This document shows positions 57,045 through 64,000 of a stretch of 64,000 bases of DNA, in pieces (the stretch's first letter is position 1; every line of letters starts with the position of its first letter). The stretch lies in contig JACWDM010000006.1 in NCBI GenBank assembly GCA_014654065.1, positions 1 through 64,000 of the forward strand, written 5' to 3'. The notes below the pieces were generated by a model that was not told where the DNA came from, searched no databases, and saw nothing but the letters and a program-made list of their open reading frames with translations. The position numbers and the translations under genes were made by a program. The stretch is from Pelagibacterales bacterium SAG-MED15 (GTDB lineage: Bacteria > Pseudomonadota > Alphaproteobacteria > Pelagibacterales > Pelagibacteraceae).

Positions 57045-58355
57045 TTACGCAACTGTGAAACTTATCACGCTTAAAATTGCAATCACCCAAATAGCAGGAG
57101 ATGTAGCAGCAAATTTACCAGTTAAAATTTTTATTAATGCGTAAGATATAAATGCTAAAGCAATTCCATTACTTATACTATAAGTAAGTGGCATAGTAAT
57201 CATTGCAACGATAGCAGGAGCTGACTCAGCTATGTCATCCCACTCAATATCAGTTATATTTCTTACAAATAATACCGCCACATAAAGCAAAGCAGCACCA
57301 TCTATTTCTTTTGGTAAACTCGTAGCAAGTGGTGAAAAAAATAAACACATTAAAAATAGAACACCAATAACCAATGATGTCATTCCAGTCCTACCTCCTG
57401 CTTTAACACCAGCTCCAGACTCAACATAACTAGTTACTGTAGTTGTCCCCATTAAAGCACCAGCAACTGTCCCAACACTGTCTGATAACATGGCTTTATT
57501 TATATCTTGAACTCGACCTTTGCTATCAACTTTACCAGCTACGTTTGCAACTGAAGTTAAGGTTCCAGCTGTGTCAAAAAAATCTATAAATAGTAAAGTA
57601 AATACTACAGTCGACATGCTAGCGCTCAATGCAGCCTTAAGATCAAAGTCGAACAAATAGGTCATTGGAGGGATTTCACCAACAACTCCATTAAATTTTG
57701 CTAAGCCTGTAACCCAAGCAATTATACTAAATGCAATGATACCAATAATTATGTTACCTTTAACTTTAAGTTTTTCTAAAACAACCATTGCAACAAATGC
57801 AAGACATCCTAATAGAACAAGAGGATTTTTAATATCTCCTAATGTCACTAATGTTACTGGGTGATCTCCAACAACACCCATAATCTCCAAGCCTATTATT
57901 GCAAGAAATAATCCTATACCAGCTCCTATACCTAGTTTTAAACTTCTTGGTATTGAATTAATCAACCACGCACGAATTGGTGTTAAAGAAATTATTAAAA
58001 ACAATACACCCGCAACAAGTACTGCCCCTAAAGCAGCTTGAGGTGTATATCCCATTCCTGCAACCACACCAAATGCAACAAATGCATTAATTCCCATTCC
58101 CGGAGCAAGTCCAATTGGCCATGTTTTTCCGTAGAAAGCCATTATAAAACAAGCTATCGCAGTTGCTAGTATTGTAGCTGTAAACACAGCACCAAAATCA
58201 AAAAATCCAGCTTCAGGTCCAGCAAATTCTCCACTTAAAATAAATGGATTTAAAAACATGATGTAAGCCATTGTCAAAAAAGTAGTTACTCCAGCAATTA
58301 CTTCTGTTTTAAAATCAGTCTTATGTTTTTTATATTCAAAATATTTATCTAACAT
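57045..58355 (-). CDS. purine permease, NCS2/AzgA-type
   Basis: 436 aa with about 12 membrane segments. FKTEVIAGVTTFLTMAYIMFL and NPFILS at the N-terminus, GLAPGMGINAFVAFGV, and GTTTVTSYVESGAGVKAGGRTG are AzgA-subfamily signatures. It should import adenine, guanine or hypoxanthine with protons. AGGAGG lies just before the ATG (a strong ribosome-binding site). No purine riboswitch aptamer was recognised in the upstream 120 bases. Confidence 0.92.
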   Translation of the reverse strand: MLDKYFEYKKHKTDFKTEVIAGVTTFLTMAYIMFLNPFILSGEFAGPEAGFFDFGAVFTATILATAIACFIMAFYGKTWPIGLAPGMGINAFVAFGVVAGMGYTPQAALGAVLVAGVLFLIISLTPIRAWLINSIPRSLKLGIGAGIGLFLAIIGLEIMGVVGDHPVTLVTLGDIKNPLVLLGCLAFVAMVVLEKLKVKGNIIIGIIAFSIIAWVTGLAKFNGVVGEIPPMTYLFDFDLKAALSASMSTVVFTLLFIDFFDTAGTLTSVANVAGKVDSKGRVQDINKAMLSDSVGTVAGALMGTTTVTSYVESGAGVKAGGRTGMTSLVIGVLFLMCLFFSPLATSLPKEIDGAALLYVAVLFVRNITDIEWDDIAESAPAIVAMITMPLTYSISNGIALAFISYALIKILTGKFAATSPAIWVIAILSVISFTVA

Positions 58356-58479
58356 TTTTCCTCCTAAATTAGATCAATATTCGATTCTTTAAAATTATTC
58401 TCTTTAAAAATATTGTTTGTTAACATTATTCAACTTAGAAGTTAGTTTTAGTTAATATTATAGATGTTACAATCCTATT

Positions 58480-58773
58480 ATGAGAAAAATAATATTACTC
58501 GGAGTATTTTTTTTTATTATCGGTTGTAACACTATTAAAAATAAAACTGATGATATTGTAAAAAAAGAAAACGAAAAATTAAGCCAATTTATTGGTCAAC
58601 CAGTTTCTGAATTAAAAATAGTCATGGGAATACCCGATAAAGAAGAAAAAAATGAATTAGGTTTAGAAGTATTATTTTATAAAACAAAAAAATACGGTAT
58701 CCCGTGTGAAAGAAAGTTTGAGATTAACACAAAGGGAATTGTAATTGGATTTGTTTCTAAAGGATGCTTTTAA
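58480..58773 (+). CDS. small lipoprotein (SmpA/OmlA-like fold)
   Basis: 97 aa. Hydrophobic N-terminus with lipobox FIIGC (Cys16), so it is processed by signal peptidase II and anchored by lipid. The mature part has FIGQPVSELKIVMGIPDKEE, then ELGLEVLFYKTKKYGIPCERKFEI, a short alpha/beta pattern like SmpA/BamE-related lipoproteins. Two Cys residues near the end (CERKFEI, KGCF) may form a disulfide. Convergent with the hsp20 gene. Confidence 0.75.
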   Translation: MRKIILLGVFFFIIGCNTIKNKTDDIVKKENEKLSQFIGQPVSELKIVMGIPDKEEKNELGLEVLFYKTKKYGIPCERKFEINTKGIVIGFVSKGCF

Positions 58774-58778
58774 TACTC

Positions 58779-58795
58779 GTGGGGAATTCCCCCAC
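58779..58795. terminator. short GC-rich hairpin between lipoprotein and hsp20
   Basis: GTGGGG (58779-58784), 5-base AATTC loop, CCCCAC (58790-58795), in the 36-base gap between the convergent lipoprotein and hsp20 genes. Such GC content stands out here. No U-run follows on either side, so terminator function is likely but not certain. Confidence 0.5.
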
Positions 58796-58809
58796 AAGCA
58801 AGGTTTAAC

Positions 58810-59256
58810 TTATTTAATTTCTATAAGTTTCTTTTTTTTATACTCTGGTACAATTCTTTCACAAGCTATAGTCAAAAGACCATCCTTTAATTCTGCACCA
58901 TTTACTTTTACATCGTCTGCAATTGTAAATGATCTTGCAAATTGTCTTTGAGATATACCCTTATGAAGAATTTCGCCATTTTCGATGTTATCTTCAGTTT
59001 TGTTTACTTGTTTAGTTCTAACAGTCAACAAATTATCTTCGAACTCAACTTCTACATCTTTTCTTGAAAAACCAGCTAAAGCAACCTCAATTGAGTATTT
59101 GTCTTTACCTGTCTTTCTAATATTGTAGGGAGGATAATTTGACTGCATTGCCAAACTTCCATTCCCTAACAAATTTTCAAATTGGTCAAACATATCGTCA
59201 AAACCAATTGAAAAGGGTCGTAGTGAGTTAAATATAGATAGATCCTTACTTGTCAT
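58810..59256 (-). CDS. small heat shock protein, Hsp20 family
   Basis: 148 aa alpha-crystallin-type holdase chaperone. SLRPFSIGFDDMFDQFENLL at the N-terminus is IbpA-like; the core has YSIEVALAGFSRKDVEVEFE and GISQRQFARSFTIADDVKVN. The frame is open to 59301, but AGGAGG sits 5 bases before the ATG at 59256, which gives the family start MTSKDLSIFN. Upstream there is an RpoH-like promoter and a ROSE-like leader, so it should be heat-induced at two levels. Confidence 0.95.
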   Translation of the reverse strand: MTSKDLSIFNSLRPFSIGFDDMFDQFENLLGNGSLAMQSNYPPYNIRKTGKDKYSIEVALAGFSRKDVEVEFEDNLLTVRTKQVNKTEDNIENGEILHKGISQRQFARSFTIADDVKVNGAELKDGLLTIACERIVPEYKKKKLIEIK

Positions 59257-59304
59257 TTTTCCTCCTTTGTTAGCAAGGTTTTTGCAAGCCCCATAAGGCA
59301 ACTT
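59257..59304 (-). promoter_or_regulatory. hsp20 leader with ROSE-like RNA thermometer
   Basis: About 48-base leader. A first hairpin can form from AAGTTGCC and GGGGCTT. The last 3' hairpin is CCTTGCTAACAAAGGAGG, in which TTGCT faces the AGGAGG ribosome-binding site, as in ROSE elements (U-U/C-GCU opposite AGGA). It would hide the site at low temperature and open on heating. Structure by eye only. Confidence 0.55.
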
Positions 59305-59311
59305 ACGAATT

Positions 59312-59341
59312 TTATATAGGAATTAATTTTATATATTCAAG
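59312..59341 (-). promoter_or_regulatory. RpoH (sigma-32)-type heat-shock promoter of hsp20
   Basis: On the minus strand CTTG (59338-59341), 17-base spacer, CCTATATAA (59312-59320), an exact match to the alphaproteobacterial RpoH pattern CTTG-N17/18-CYTATnT. The predicted start is near 59305. Confidence 0.7.
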
Positions 59342-59349
59342 ATATGAAA

Positions 59350-61425
59350 TTATATTTTTTTGGATACTTTAAGTATGAAACCATAATCAAAAGCAATTTC
59401 TTCAATAGCTCCATCTCTACCAGATTTTCCACCATGACCTGCATTCATTTCAGTTTTTAATAATAGTAAGTTGTTATCAGTTTTGTAATCTCTTAATTTA
59501 GCTGTAAATTTTGCAGGCTCATCAAATAAAACTCTATTATCACTCAAACTAGTTGTAATTAAAATATTTGGGTAATCCATTTTTTTTATATTATTATAAG
59601 GTGCATAAGAATAAATATAATCAAAATGGTCTTTATTATCTTTGGCATTTCCAAATTCATCAAATTCTCCAATAGTCAATGGTAAAGAATGATCTAGATT
59701 TGTAGTCAAGCTATCAACAAATGGTACGGCCATAACCATTCCACAAAATAATTCAGGAGACTCATTTACAACAGCTCCCATTAATAAACCACCTGCAGAA
59801 CCACCCATTCCAATAATTTTTCCTTTTGATGTGTATTTTTTTTCAATTAAAAATCTCGCAACAGCTAAATAATCTTTAAAAGTATTTTTTTTGTTTAAGA
59901 GTTTTCCCTCTTTCCACCATTTCATTCCTCTCTCTAAACCTCCTCTAATATGTGCTGTTACCCAAATGATGTCCCTATTAATTAGACTAAGTCTGGTAGA
60001 AGAAAAACTAGGCGACATTGAATTTCCATATGATCCATATCCATACAGTAATAGATTTGCATTTCCGTTAATTTTGGTTTTCTTATGTCTAGTAATAGTT
60101 AGTGGAACTTTTCTACCATCGTGTGAAACACATTCTAATCTCTCAACAATATAATCTTGAGAATTATGCCCCGAAGGGATGATTTGCTCTTTAACTAATT
60201 TTTTTTCTTTAGTTTTTAAATTATATTTATAAACACGTGATTGGGTTTTAGGTGTAGAATATGAAATATGAATTAGATCAGTATTTTTATCTTTCTGTAT
60301 TAAAGAAATTCCACCATCATATACTTCTTCGTCTGAAAAAATTAATTCTTCCTCTATATTATTCTCTAAATTTTTTACAAATATTTTCCCTAATGCATTA
60401 GTAACTTCTGATCTGATTATCCAATTATTTAAAAAGGTTAAACCACCAATTAATGTTTCATCTTTTGCTGGCACGTATGACTCCCAGTTTTTAAAATTTA
60501 TATCACTGGTTTTATCAATTTTAAAATCTTCAGCATTCTTGTTGGTATGCATGTAAAAACTACCATCCCAGGAGTTAACACTATAAATAATTCCTTTTTC
60601 TCTTTTTTGAATTAATTTAGGTTTTGGGCTTTGTTCATTTACAGAAAAATAATATTGTTCTGAGGTATTATGGTCAGAACTTACAATAAAATAATATTTT
60701 TCGTCTGAGCTTAAACCGATACTAACAGTGAATGCTTCTGTTTTTTCTTCAAAAATTAAAATGTCCTCTTGGATTGGTGTACCTAGCTTATGTCTAAAAA
60801 TTTTTCTTGGTCTATGATTGTCATCTAATTTAGAGTAAAAAATATATTTATCGTCTAAGCTAAATAAAATAGAACCAGATGTATCTTTTATTTCTTCTGT
60901 GATTAATTTACCTGTTTTTATATTTCTAATAAAAATAGAATAATATTCTGACCCTTTAAGATCTAAAGAATATCCTAGAAGCTCATCGTCCCAGCTTACT
61001 TCTAGATCACCAACTCCAAAATATTCTGTTTCTAATTTTTTCTTTTCTTGATCACCATTCCAAATTTCTTCCTCGATTTCAGTTCCAATTTTTTTTCTAA
61101 GCTTTATGGAATAATTTCCTTTTTTAGTTGTTTTGGTCCAATAAATAAATTTTTTATCTTTAAATGGTAAAGATTCATCGTCTAGCTTAATTCTCCCTTT
61201 GATTTCGTCGAAAAGTTTTTTTTGATGTTCTTTTGTATCTTTTAAATGAAACTCGGTATAAGCATTTTCTTCCTCTAAATATTTTCTTACCTCAGGGATA
61301 AGTTTTGTGCCATCCTTGAGGACTTCAAGAATATTTTTTTGATGTATCCAACTATAATCATCCTCCCAAATTGTATTGTGACAAGATTTTTTTTCCGGTT
61401 TTTTGGCTAATTGTGGTATTTTCAT
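59350..61425 (-). CDS. ptrB: oligopeptidase B (S9A family)
   Basis: 691 aa. N-terminal beta-propeller (about 70-400) and C-terminal alpha/beta-hydrolase domain. Catalytic Ser in GMGGSAGGLLMG, Asp in SDNRVLFDEPAKF region and His in NAGHGGKSGR. YGYGSYGNSMSPSFSSTRLSL and AHIRGGLERGMKWW are family-typical. Cleaves short peptides after basic residues in the cytoplasm. Divergent from the J-protein gene with 13 bases between starts. Confidence 0.95.
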   Translation of the reverse strand: MKIPQLAKKPEKKSCHNTIWEDDYSWIHQKNILEVLKDGTKLIPEVRKYLEEENAYTEFHLKDTKEHQKKLFDEIKGRIKLDDESLPFKDKKFIYWTKTTKKGNYSIKLRKKIGTEIEEEIWNGDQEKKKLETEYFGVGDLEVSWDDELLGYSLDLKGSEYYSIFIRNIKTGKLITEEIKDTSGSILFSLDDKYIFYSKLDDNHRPRKIFRHKLGTPIQEDILIFEEKTEAFTVSIGLSSDEKYYFIVSSDHNTSEQYYFSVNEQSPKPKLIQKREKGIIYSVNSWDGSFYMHTNKNAEDFKIDKTSDINFKNWESYVPAKDETLIGGLTFLNNWIIRSEVTNALGKIFVKNLENNIEEELIFSDEEVYDGGISLIQKDKNTDLIHISYSTPKTQSRVYKYNLKTKEKKLVKEQIIPSGHNSQDYIVERLECVSHDGRKVPLTITRHKKTKINGNANLLLYGYGSYGNSMSPSFSSTRLSLINRDIIWVTAHIRGGLERGMKWWKEGKLLNKKNTFKDYLAVARFLIEKKYTSKGKIIGMGGSAGGLLMGAVVNESPELFCGMVMAVPFVDSLTTNLDHSLPLTIGEFDEFGNAKDNKDHFDYIYSYAPYNNIKKMDYPNILITTSLSDNRVLFDEPAKFTAKLRDYKTDNNLLLLKTEMNAGHGGKSGRDGAIEEIAFDYGFILKVSKKI

Positions 61426-61438
61426 GGTTGTTTAATAT

Positions 61439-61948
61439 ATGAATATTTTTTTTTTAACACTATTATTTTTTGTCCTAGTTTATTTAGCGCTTAATTGGTT
61501 TATTAAAACATCAAGTGCCAAAATATCAAAAAGCATAAGGACGTTTGTAATAATATTCTCTTTGATTTTAGCGGCGGTAATGGCCTACGCAGGTAGATTT
61601 ATTTTTTCATTACCTTTTTTAATGATGATACTTCCATTAATTAAAACAAAGGCTGGGTTTACATTGCTACAAGTTTTAAGATTTTGGAGTTTACTAAGAA
61701 TATTAAAAAATTCTGGAAGATTTAGTTTTAATCAAATGGGTTCAAACTTAAATACTAAAAATATTTCTCGAGATGAAGCATATAAAATATTAAATCTAGA
61801 TCCAAGCAAAAGGTATACTAAAGAAGAAATTTTAAAGTCCTATAAAAAAATTATGAAAAAAATTCATCCTGACATTAGCCCAGAACTAACTAGATTAGCA
61901 TCTATAGTTAATGAAGCTAAAGAAGTTGTGATAAAGGATCTAAATTAA
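61439..61948 (+). CDS. membrane-anchored J-domain protein (Tim14/DjlA-like)
   Basis: 169 aa. Two N-terminal hydrophobic spans (about 2-20 and 36-75) and a C-terminal J domain: EAYKILNLDPSKRYTKEEIL and the HPD tripeptide in KKIHPDISPE, ending EAKEVVIKDL. The N-terminal anchor plus C-terminal J-domain layout is the one of mitochondrial Tim14/Pam18 and its alphaproteobacterial relative TimB. It presumably recruits Hsp70 to the inner membrane. Overlaps convergent GT9 by 4 bases. Confidence 0.8.
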   Translation: MNIFFLTLLFFVLVYLALNWFIKTSSAKISKSIRTFVIIFSLILAAVMAYAGRFIFSLPFLMMILPLIKTKAGFTLLQVLRFWSLLRILKNSGRFSFNQMGSNLNTKNISRDEAYKILNLDPSKRYTKEEILKSYKKIMKKIHPDISPELTRLASIVNEAKEVVIKDLN

Positions 61949-62910
61949 TTTAACAAAGACTGAAATTTCTCAAAAATTTTTAATGGATTTATTTTATCTT
62001 TACCTAGAGTATTATGCTTTACCTCACTTACCCCATCAGGAAGTATTGGATGCATTTGTGGGCTATAGCTTCCATATATAATTGGAGTATCAGCCATTAA
62101 AACTATTGTCGGAAGACCTAGGGCTGCTGACAAATGGCTAAAACTAGAATCATTACATACAGCTATATTACAATTTTTTATGAAAGGTAATGTTTCTAAT
62201 AAATTAAGTTTGTCAAGCTGCAAACATTTAGACTTAAATTTTGAATTAAATATTTCATTTAATATGAATTGTTCATCTTTATTTTTACCAGTTGCTAAAA
62301 AAAAACGACAATTGTATTTTTGATTACAAAATTCCATGAACTTTAAAAACGTTTTTGCTGGAATTTTTTTTGTAACACCTGATCCGCCAATACCTAAAAG
62401 AATATTTTTTTGATCATCTAAAATATTATATTTTTTTTTAATATGCTCTATTTCCTTTTCACTAATCACTATCTTAGGATTGCTCTCTACATCAATGTCT
62501 AACTTAGCTTTAAGAAAATTTTGTGCAGTTTTGGTAATATTTTGATTTTTTTTTGCAAGTAAGGGATATTGGAAAATATCTTTAATTGATGACAATCTAG
62601 CAATCAGATTAAATCTAAGAGAGGAATTAAAAATAAATATTTTATCAAATTTATAGCTTTTGATTTTCTTTACAAGTGAAAATGTTCCAGCTAATCCATC
62701 ATGAATTCCATTATTATTTTTATTATCTCTATCTAGAATAATAATCTCTTTGATATTTTTATTGTTCTTCATTAATTCAGTTGCTTTTGAATTTTCTTTT
62801 GCAAGAAGATAAATTTTAGTTGCAAATTTTTTTGCTATAGCTTCAATGTAAGGTAAGTATATAACCAGATCGCCTATACCTTTTTTATTTTGTACAATTA
62901 AAATTTTCAT
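61945..62910 (-). CDS. glycosyltransferase family 9 (heptosyltransferase-like)
   Basis: 321 aa GT-B enzyme. KILIVQNKKGIGDLVIYLP is the N-terminal GT9 motif; LGIGGSGVTKKIPAKTF and AVCNDSSFSHLSAALGLPTIV form the donor site (ADP-heptose-type). Probably acts in lipopolysaccharide core assembly or related glycans. Divergent from the DapA-family gene. Confidence 0.85.
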   Translation of the reverse strand: MKILIVQNKKGIGDLVIYLPYIEAIAKKFATKIYLLAKENSKATELMKNNKNIKEIIILDRDNKNNNGIHDGLAGTFSLVKKIKSYKFDKIFIFNSSLRFNLIARLSSIKDIFQYPLLAKKNQNITKTAQNFLKAKLDIDVESNPKIVISEKEIEHIKKKYNILDDQKNILLGIGGSGVTKKIPAKTFLKFMEFCNQKYNCRFFLATGKNKDEQFILNEIFNSKFKSKCLQLDKLNLLETLPFIKNCNIAVCNDSSFSHLSAALGLPTIVLMADTPIIYGSYSPQMHPILPDGVSEVKHNTLGKDKINPLKIFEKFQSLLN

Positions 62911-62960
62911 TTACTTTCTAATATGTTTACTAAATTTTTTTTTTTATATAAGCTTAATTT

Positions 62961-63827
62961 ATGAGTAAAATTAATGGCATTTATGCGGCTGGAGTGTCTA
63001 TTTTAGATCAAAATTTAAAACTTGATGTGAATAAGACTATTTTGCATTCAGAAAATTTAATTAAAAATGGTTGTCACGGAGTTGTTTTATTTGGTAGCAC
63101 TGGTCAATCTCAACTAATTTCATTAGATGAAAAATTTAAACTAATAGAGCAAATTTCTAAAAGTGATTTAAAGGATCAATTTATTATTGGTACAGGACTT
63201 AATTCTTTGCAAGATACAATATCACTTTTAAATTTAAGTATTTCTTTCAAATTAAATAAATTTTTAATAATGCCACCAGCTTACTACATGTATGAAGATA
63301 AGGATGTTATTAGATTTTATAAAAAATTATTAGAAAATGTTAATGATTGTGAAATTATTTTATATAATTTTGAAAAATTATCAGGTTATAAATTTAGCAT
63401 TGATTGTGTAAAAAAGTTAGTAAATTATTTTCCTAAACAGATCATTGGTGTAAAAGATAGTTCTTATAATCTATTTGAAAAATTAAAAATTGAAAATTTT
63501 TCTATATTACCAGGATCAGAAACAAAACTTCTAAAAGGTTTACAAATTGGTTGTTCAGGCATTATTACTGCCACTTGCAATGTTACTGCTAGTTTATCAA
63601 GAAAGGTTTATGATGATTTTTTTAATCAAAAAGAACAATTATATAATGATAAACTATGCAATGTAAGATTGGCCTTTGATAAATTCAATCTAATTTCTGG
63701 TCTGCACACTTTACTCTCAGAAAAAGATAATTCTTTCAAAAATATGTTGCCACCACTCGATTTACTCAATGATATTAATAAAAAAAAACTACTTGATGAT
63801 TTAAAAAAATTGAATTTTAATTATTAG
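62961..63827 (+). CDS. DapA/N-acetylneuraminate lyase family aldolase
   Basis: 288 aa TIM-barrel class I aldolase. GVVLFGSTGQSQLISLDEK corresponds to the GTTGE substrate loop (changed to GSTGQ), YNFEKLSGY has the catalytic Tyr region, and IIGVKDSS contains the Schiff-base Lys. The changed loop suggests a substrate other than aspartate semialdehyde, so this may not be the lysine-pathway DapA. Followed 21 bases later by the cfa-like gene. Confidence 0.8.
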   Translation: MSKINGIYAAGVSILDQNLKLDVNKTILHSENLIKNGCHGVVLFGSTGQSQLISLDEKFKLIEQISKSDLKDQFIIGTGLNSLQDTISLLNLSISFKLNKFLIMPPAYYMYEDKDVIRFYKKLLENVNDCEIILYNFEKLSGYKFSIDCVKKLVNYFPKQIIGVKDSSYNLFEKLKIENFSILPGSETKLLKGLQIGCSGIITATCNVTASLSRKVYDDFFNQKEQLYNDKLCNVRLAFDKFNLISGLHTLLSEKDNSFKNMLPPLDLLNDINKKKLLDDLKKLNFNY

Positions 63828-63848
63828 TTTTTAGAAATTGATTAATAT

Positions 63849-64000
63849 ATGAAACTTGTTAACTTTTTAAATAAGCTGATAAAGAAAGATGGTTTTGTTC
63901 TTATAGATGCAAATCAGAATAAATGCACAATTGGTAAACCAATAAAAGAAATACCTATTATACTTAAAATTTTAGATAAAAAACTTCACCATAAATTGCT
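63849..64000 (+). CDS. cfa: cyclopropane-fatty-acyl-phospholipid synthase-like protein (3' end outside window)
   Basis: The first 50 residues are visible: MKLVNFLNKLIKKDGFVLID, then a strand-rich segment ending ILDKKLHHKL. This matches the N-terminal domain of the CFA/mycolic-acid synthase family (LxxLIKxGxLxLIDANG and RLHDxxLxxKL patterns). The SAM-binding domain lies beyond the window edge, so activity cannot be judged. Confidence 0.6.
   Translation, partial: MKLVNFLNKLIKKDGFVLIDANQNKCTIGKPIKEIPIILKILDKKLHHKL

Noticed and set aside
58356-58479. Purine riboswitch in front of the AzgA-type permease
   Set aside because: No three-way junction with the conserved purine aptamer loops could be found on the minus strand.
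59257-59301. Longer start for hsp20
   Set aside because: A strong AGGAGG site lies just before the ATG at 59256, and the upstream part is better explained as a regulatory leader.

Overview
The window looks like a stretch of a SAR11 / Candidatus Pelagibacter-type alphaproteobacterial chromosome. The DNA is very AT-rich and genes are packed with overlaps or gaps of a few bases. No insertion sequence, phage gene or CRISPR array was seen. Several gene orders are alphaproteobacterial: BolA divergent from J-protein/CobS/CobT, murA-DUF2948-hisD-infA, and trpF-trpB-trpA-accD-folC with trxA alongside. The tRNA-His has A73 and a G1:U72 pair and sits directly before hisS, which is also an alphaproteobacterial trait. 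The assignment is inference from gene content and order; no database was searched.

Layout. 1-9 kb: gltB (5' end cut off), a sugar-nucleotide-type dehydrogenase, an alpha/beta hydrolase, a GT4 glycosyltransferase. 7-15.6 kb: translation block thrS-infC-rpmI-rplT-pheS-pheT-lepA. 15.6-17.4 kb: surface-sugar type methyltransferase, tRNA-Ser, GT2. 17.5-24.5 kb: gyrB, a RegB-type redox sensor kinase, then cobT/cobS/J-protein opposite bolA. 24.5-30.3 kb: aroB/aroK, an unknown exported protein, def-fmt-truA. 30.2-37.6 kb (minus strand): rpmH-rnpA-yidD-yidC-argB-HAD-dapD-dapE-HDAC-SET. 37.7-42.6 kb: a VTT membrane protein, tRNA-Thr, small basic proteins, dcd-murA-DUF2948-hisD-infA, tRNA-Phe. 42.7-46.4 kb: cold-shock gene, a structured intergenic stretch, tRNA-His-hisS-hisZ-hisG. 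46.4-50.4 kb: an accessory-looking nuclease cassette behind a near-consensus promoter and a duplicated leader element. 50.4-56.4 kb: trxA, then trpF-trpB-trpA-accD-folC and a GT17. 56.5-64 kb: purine salvage enzyme and purine permease, a lipoprotein, Hsp20 with a heat-shock promoter, oligopeptidase B, a membrane J-protein, GT9, a DapA-family enzyme, and the start of a cyclopropane-fatty-acid-synthase-like gene.

Most of the window is core metabolism and translation. The best candidates for something undescribed are: (1) the 46.56-50.40 kb unit, where a TTGACA-N17-TATAGT promoter drives a leader with two tandem copies of a stem-loop element, followed by an unknown 101-aa protein and three nuclease-family proteins (DUF2130, RecB/MGME1-like, ExoI-like), at the place where I recall addAB lying in other alphaproteobacteria; (2) a trp operon whose TrpB carries Asp where the catalytic Glu109 is expected, with neighbouring motif changes; (3) tRNA-Thr and tRNA-Phe genes with changed elbow residues; (4) a SET-domain gene next to a histone-deacetylase-family gene; and (5) hsp20 with an RpoH-type promoter and a ROSE-like leader.
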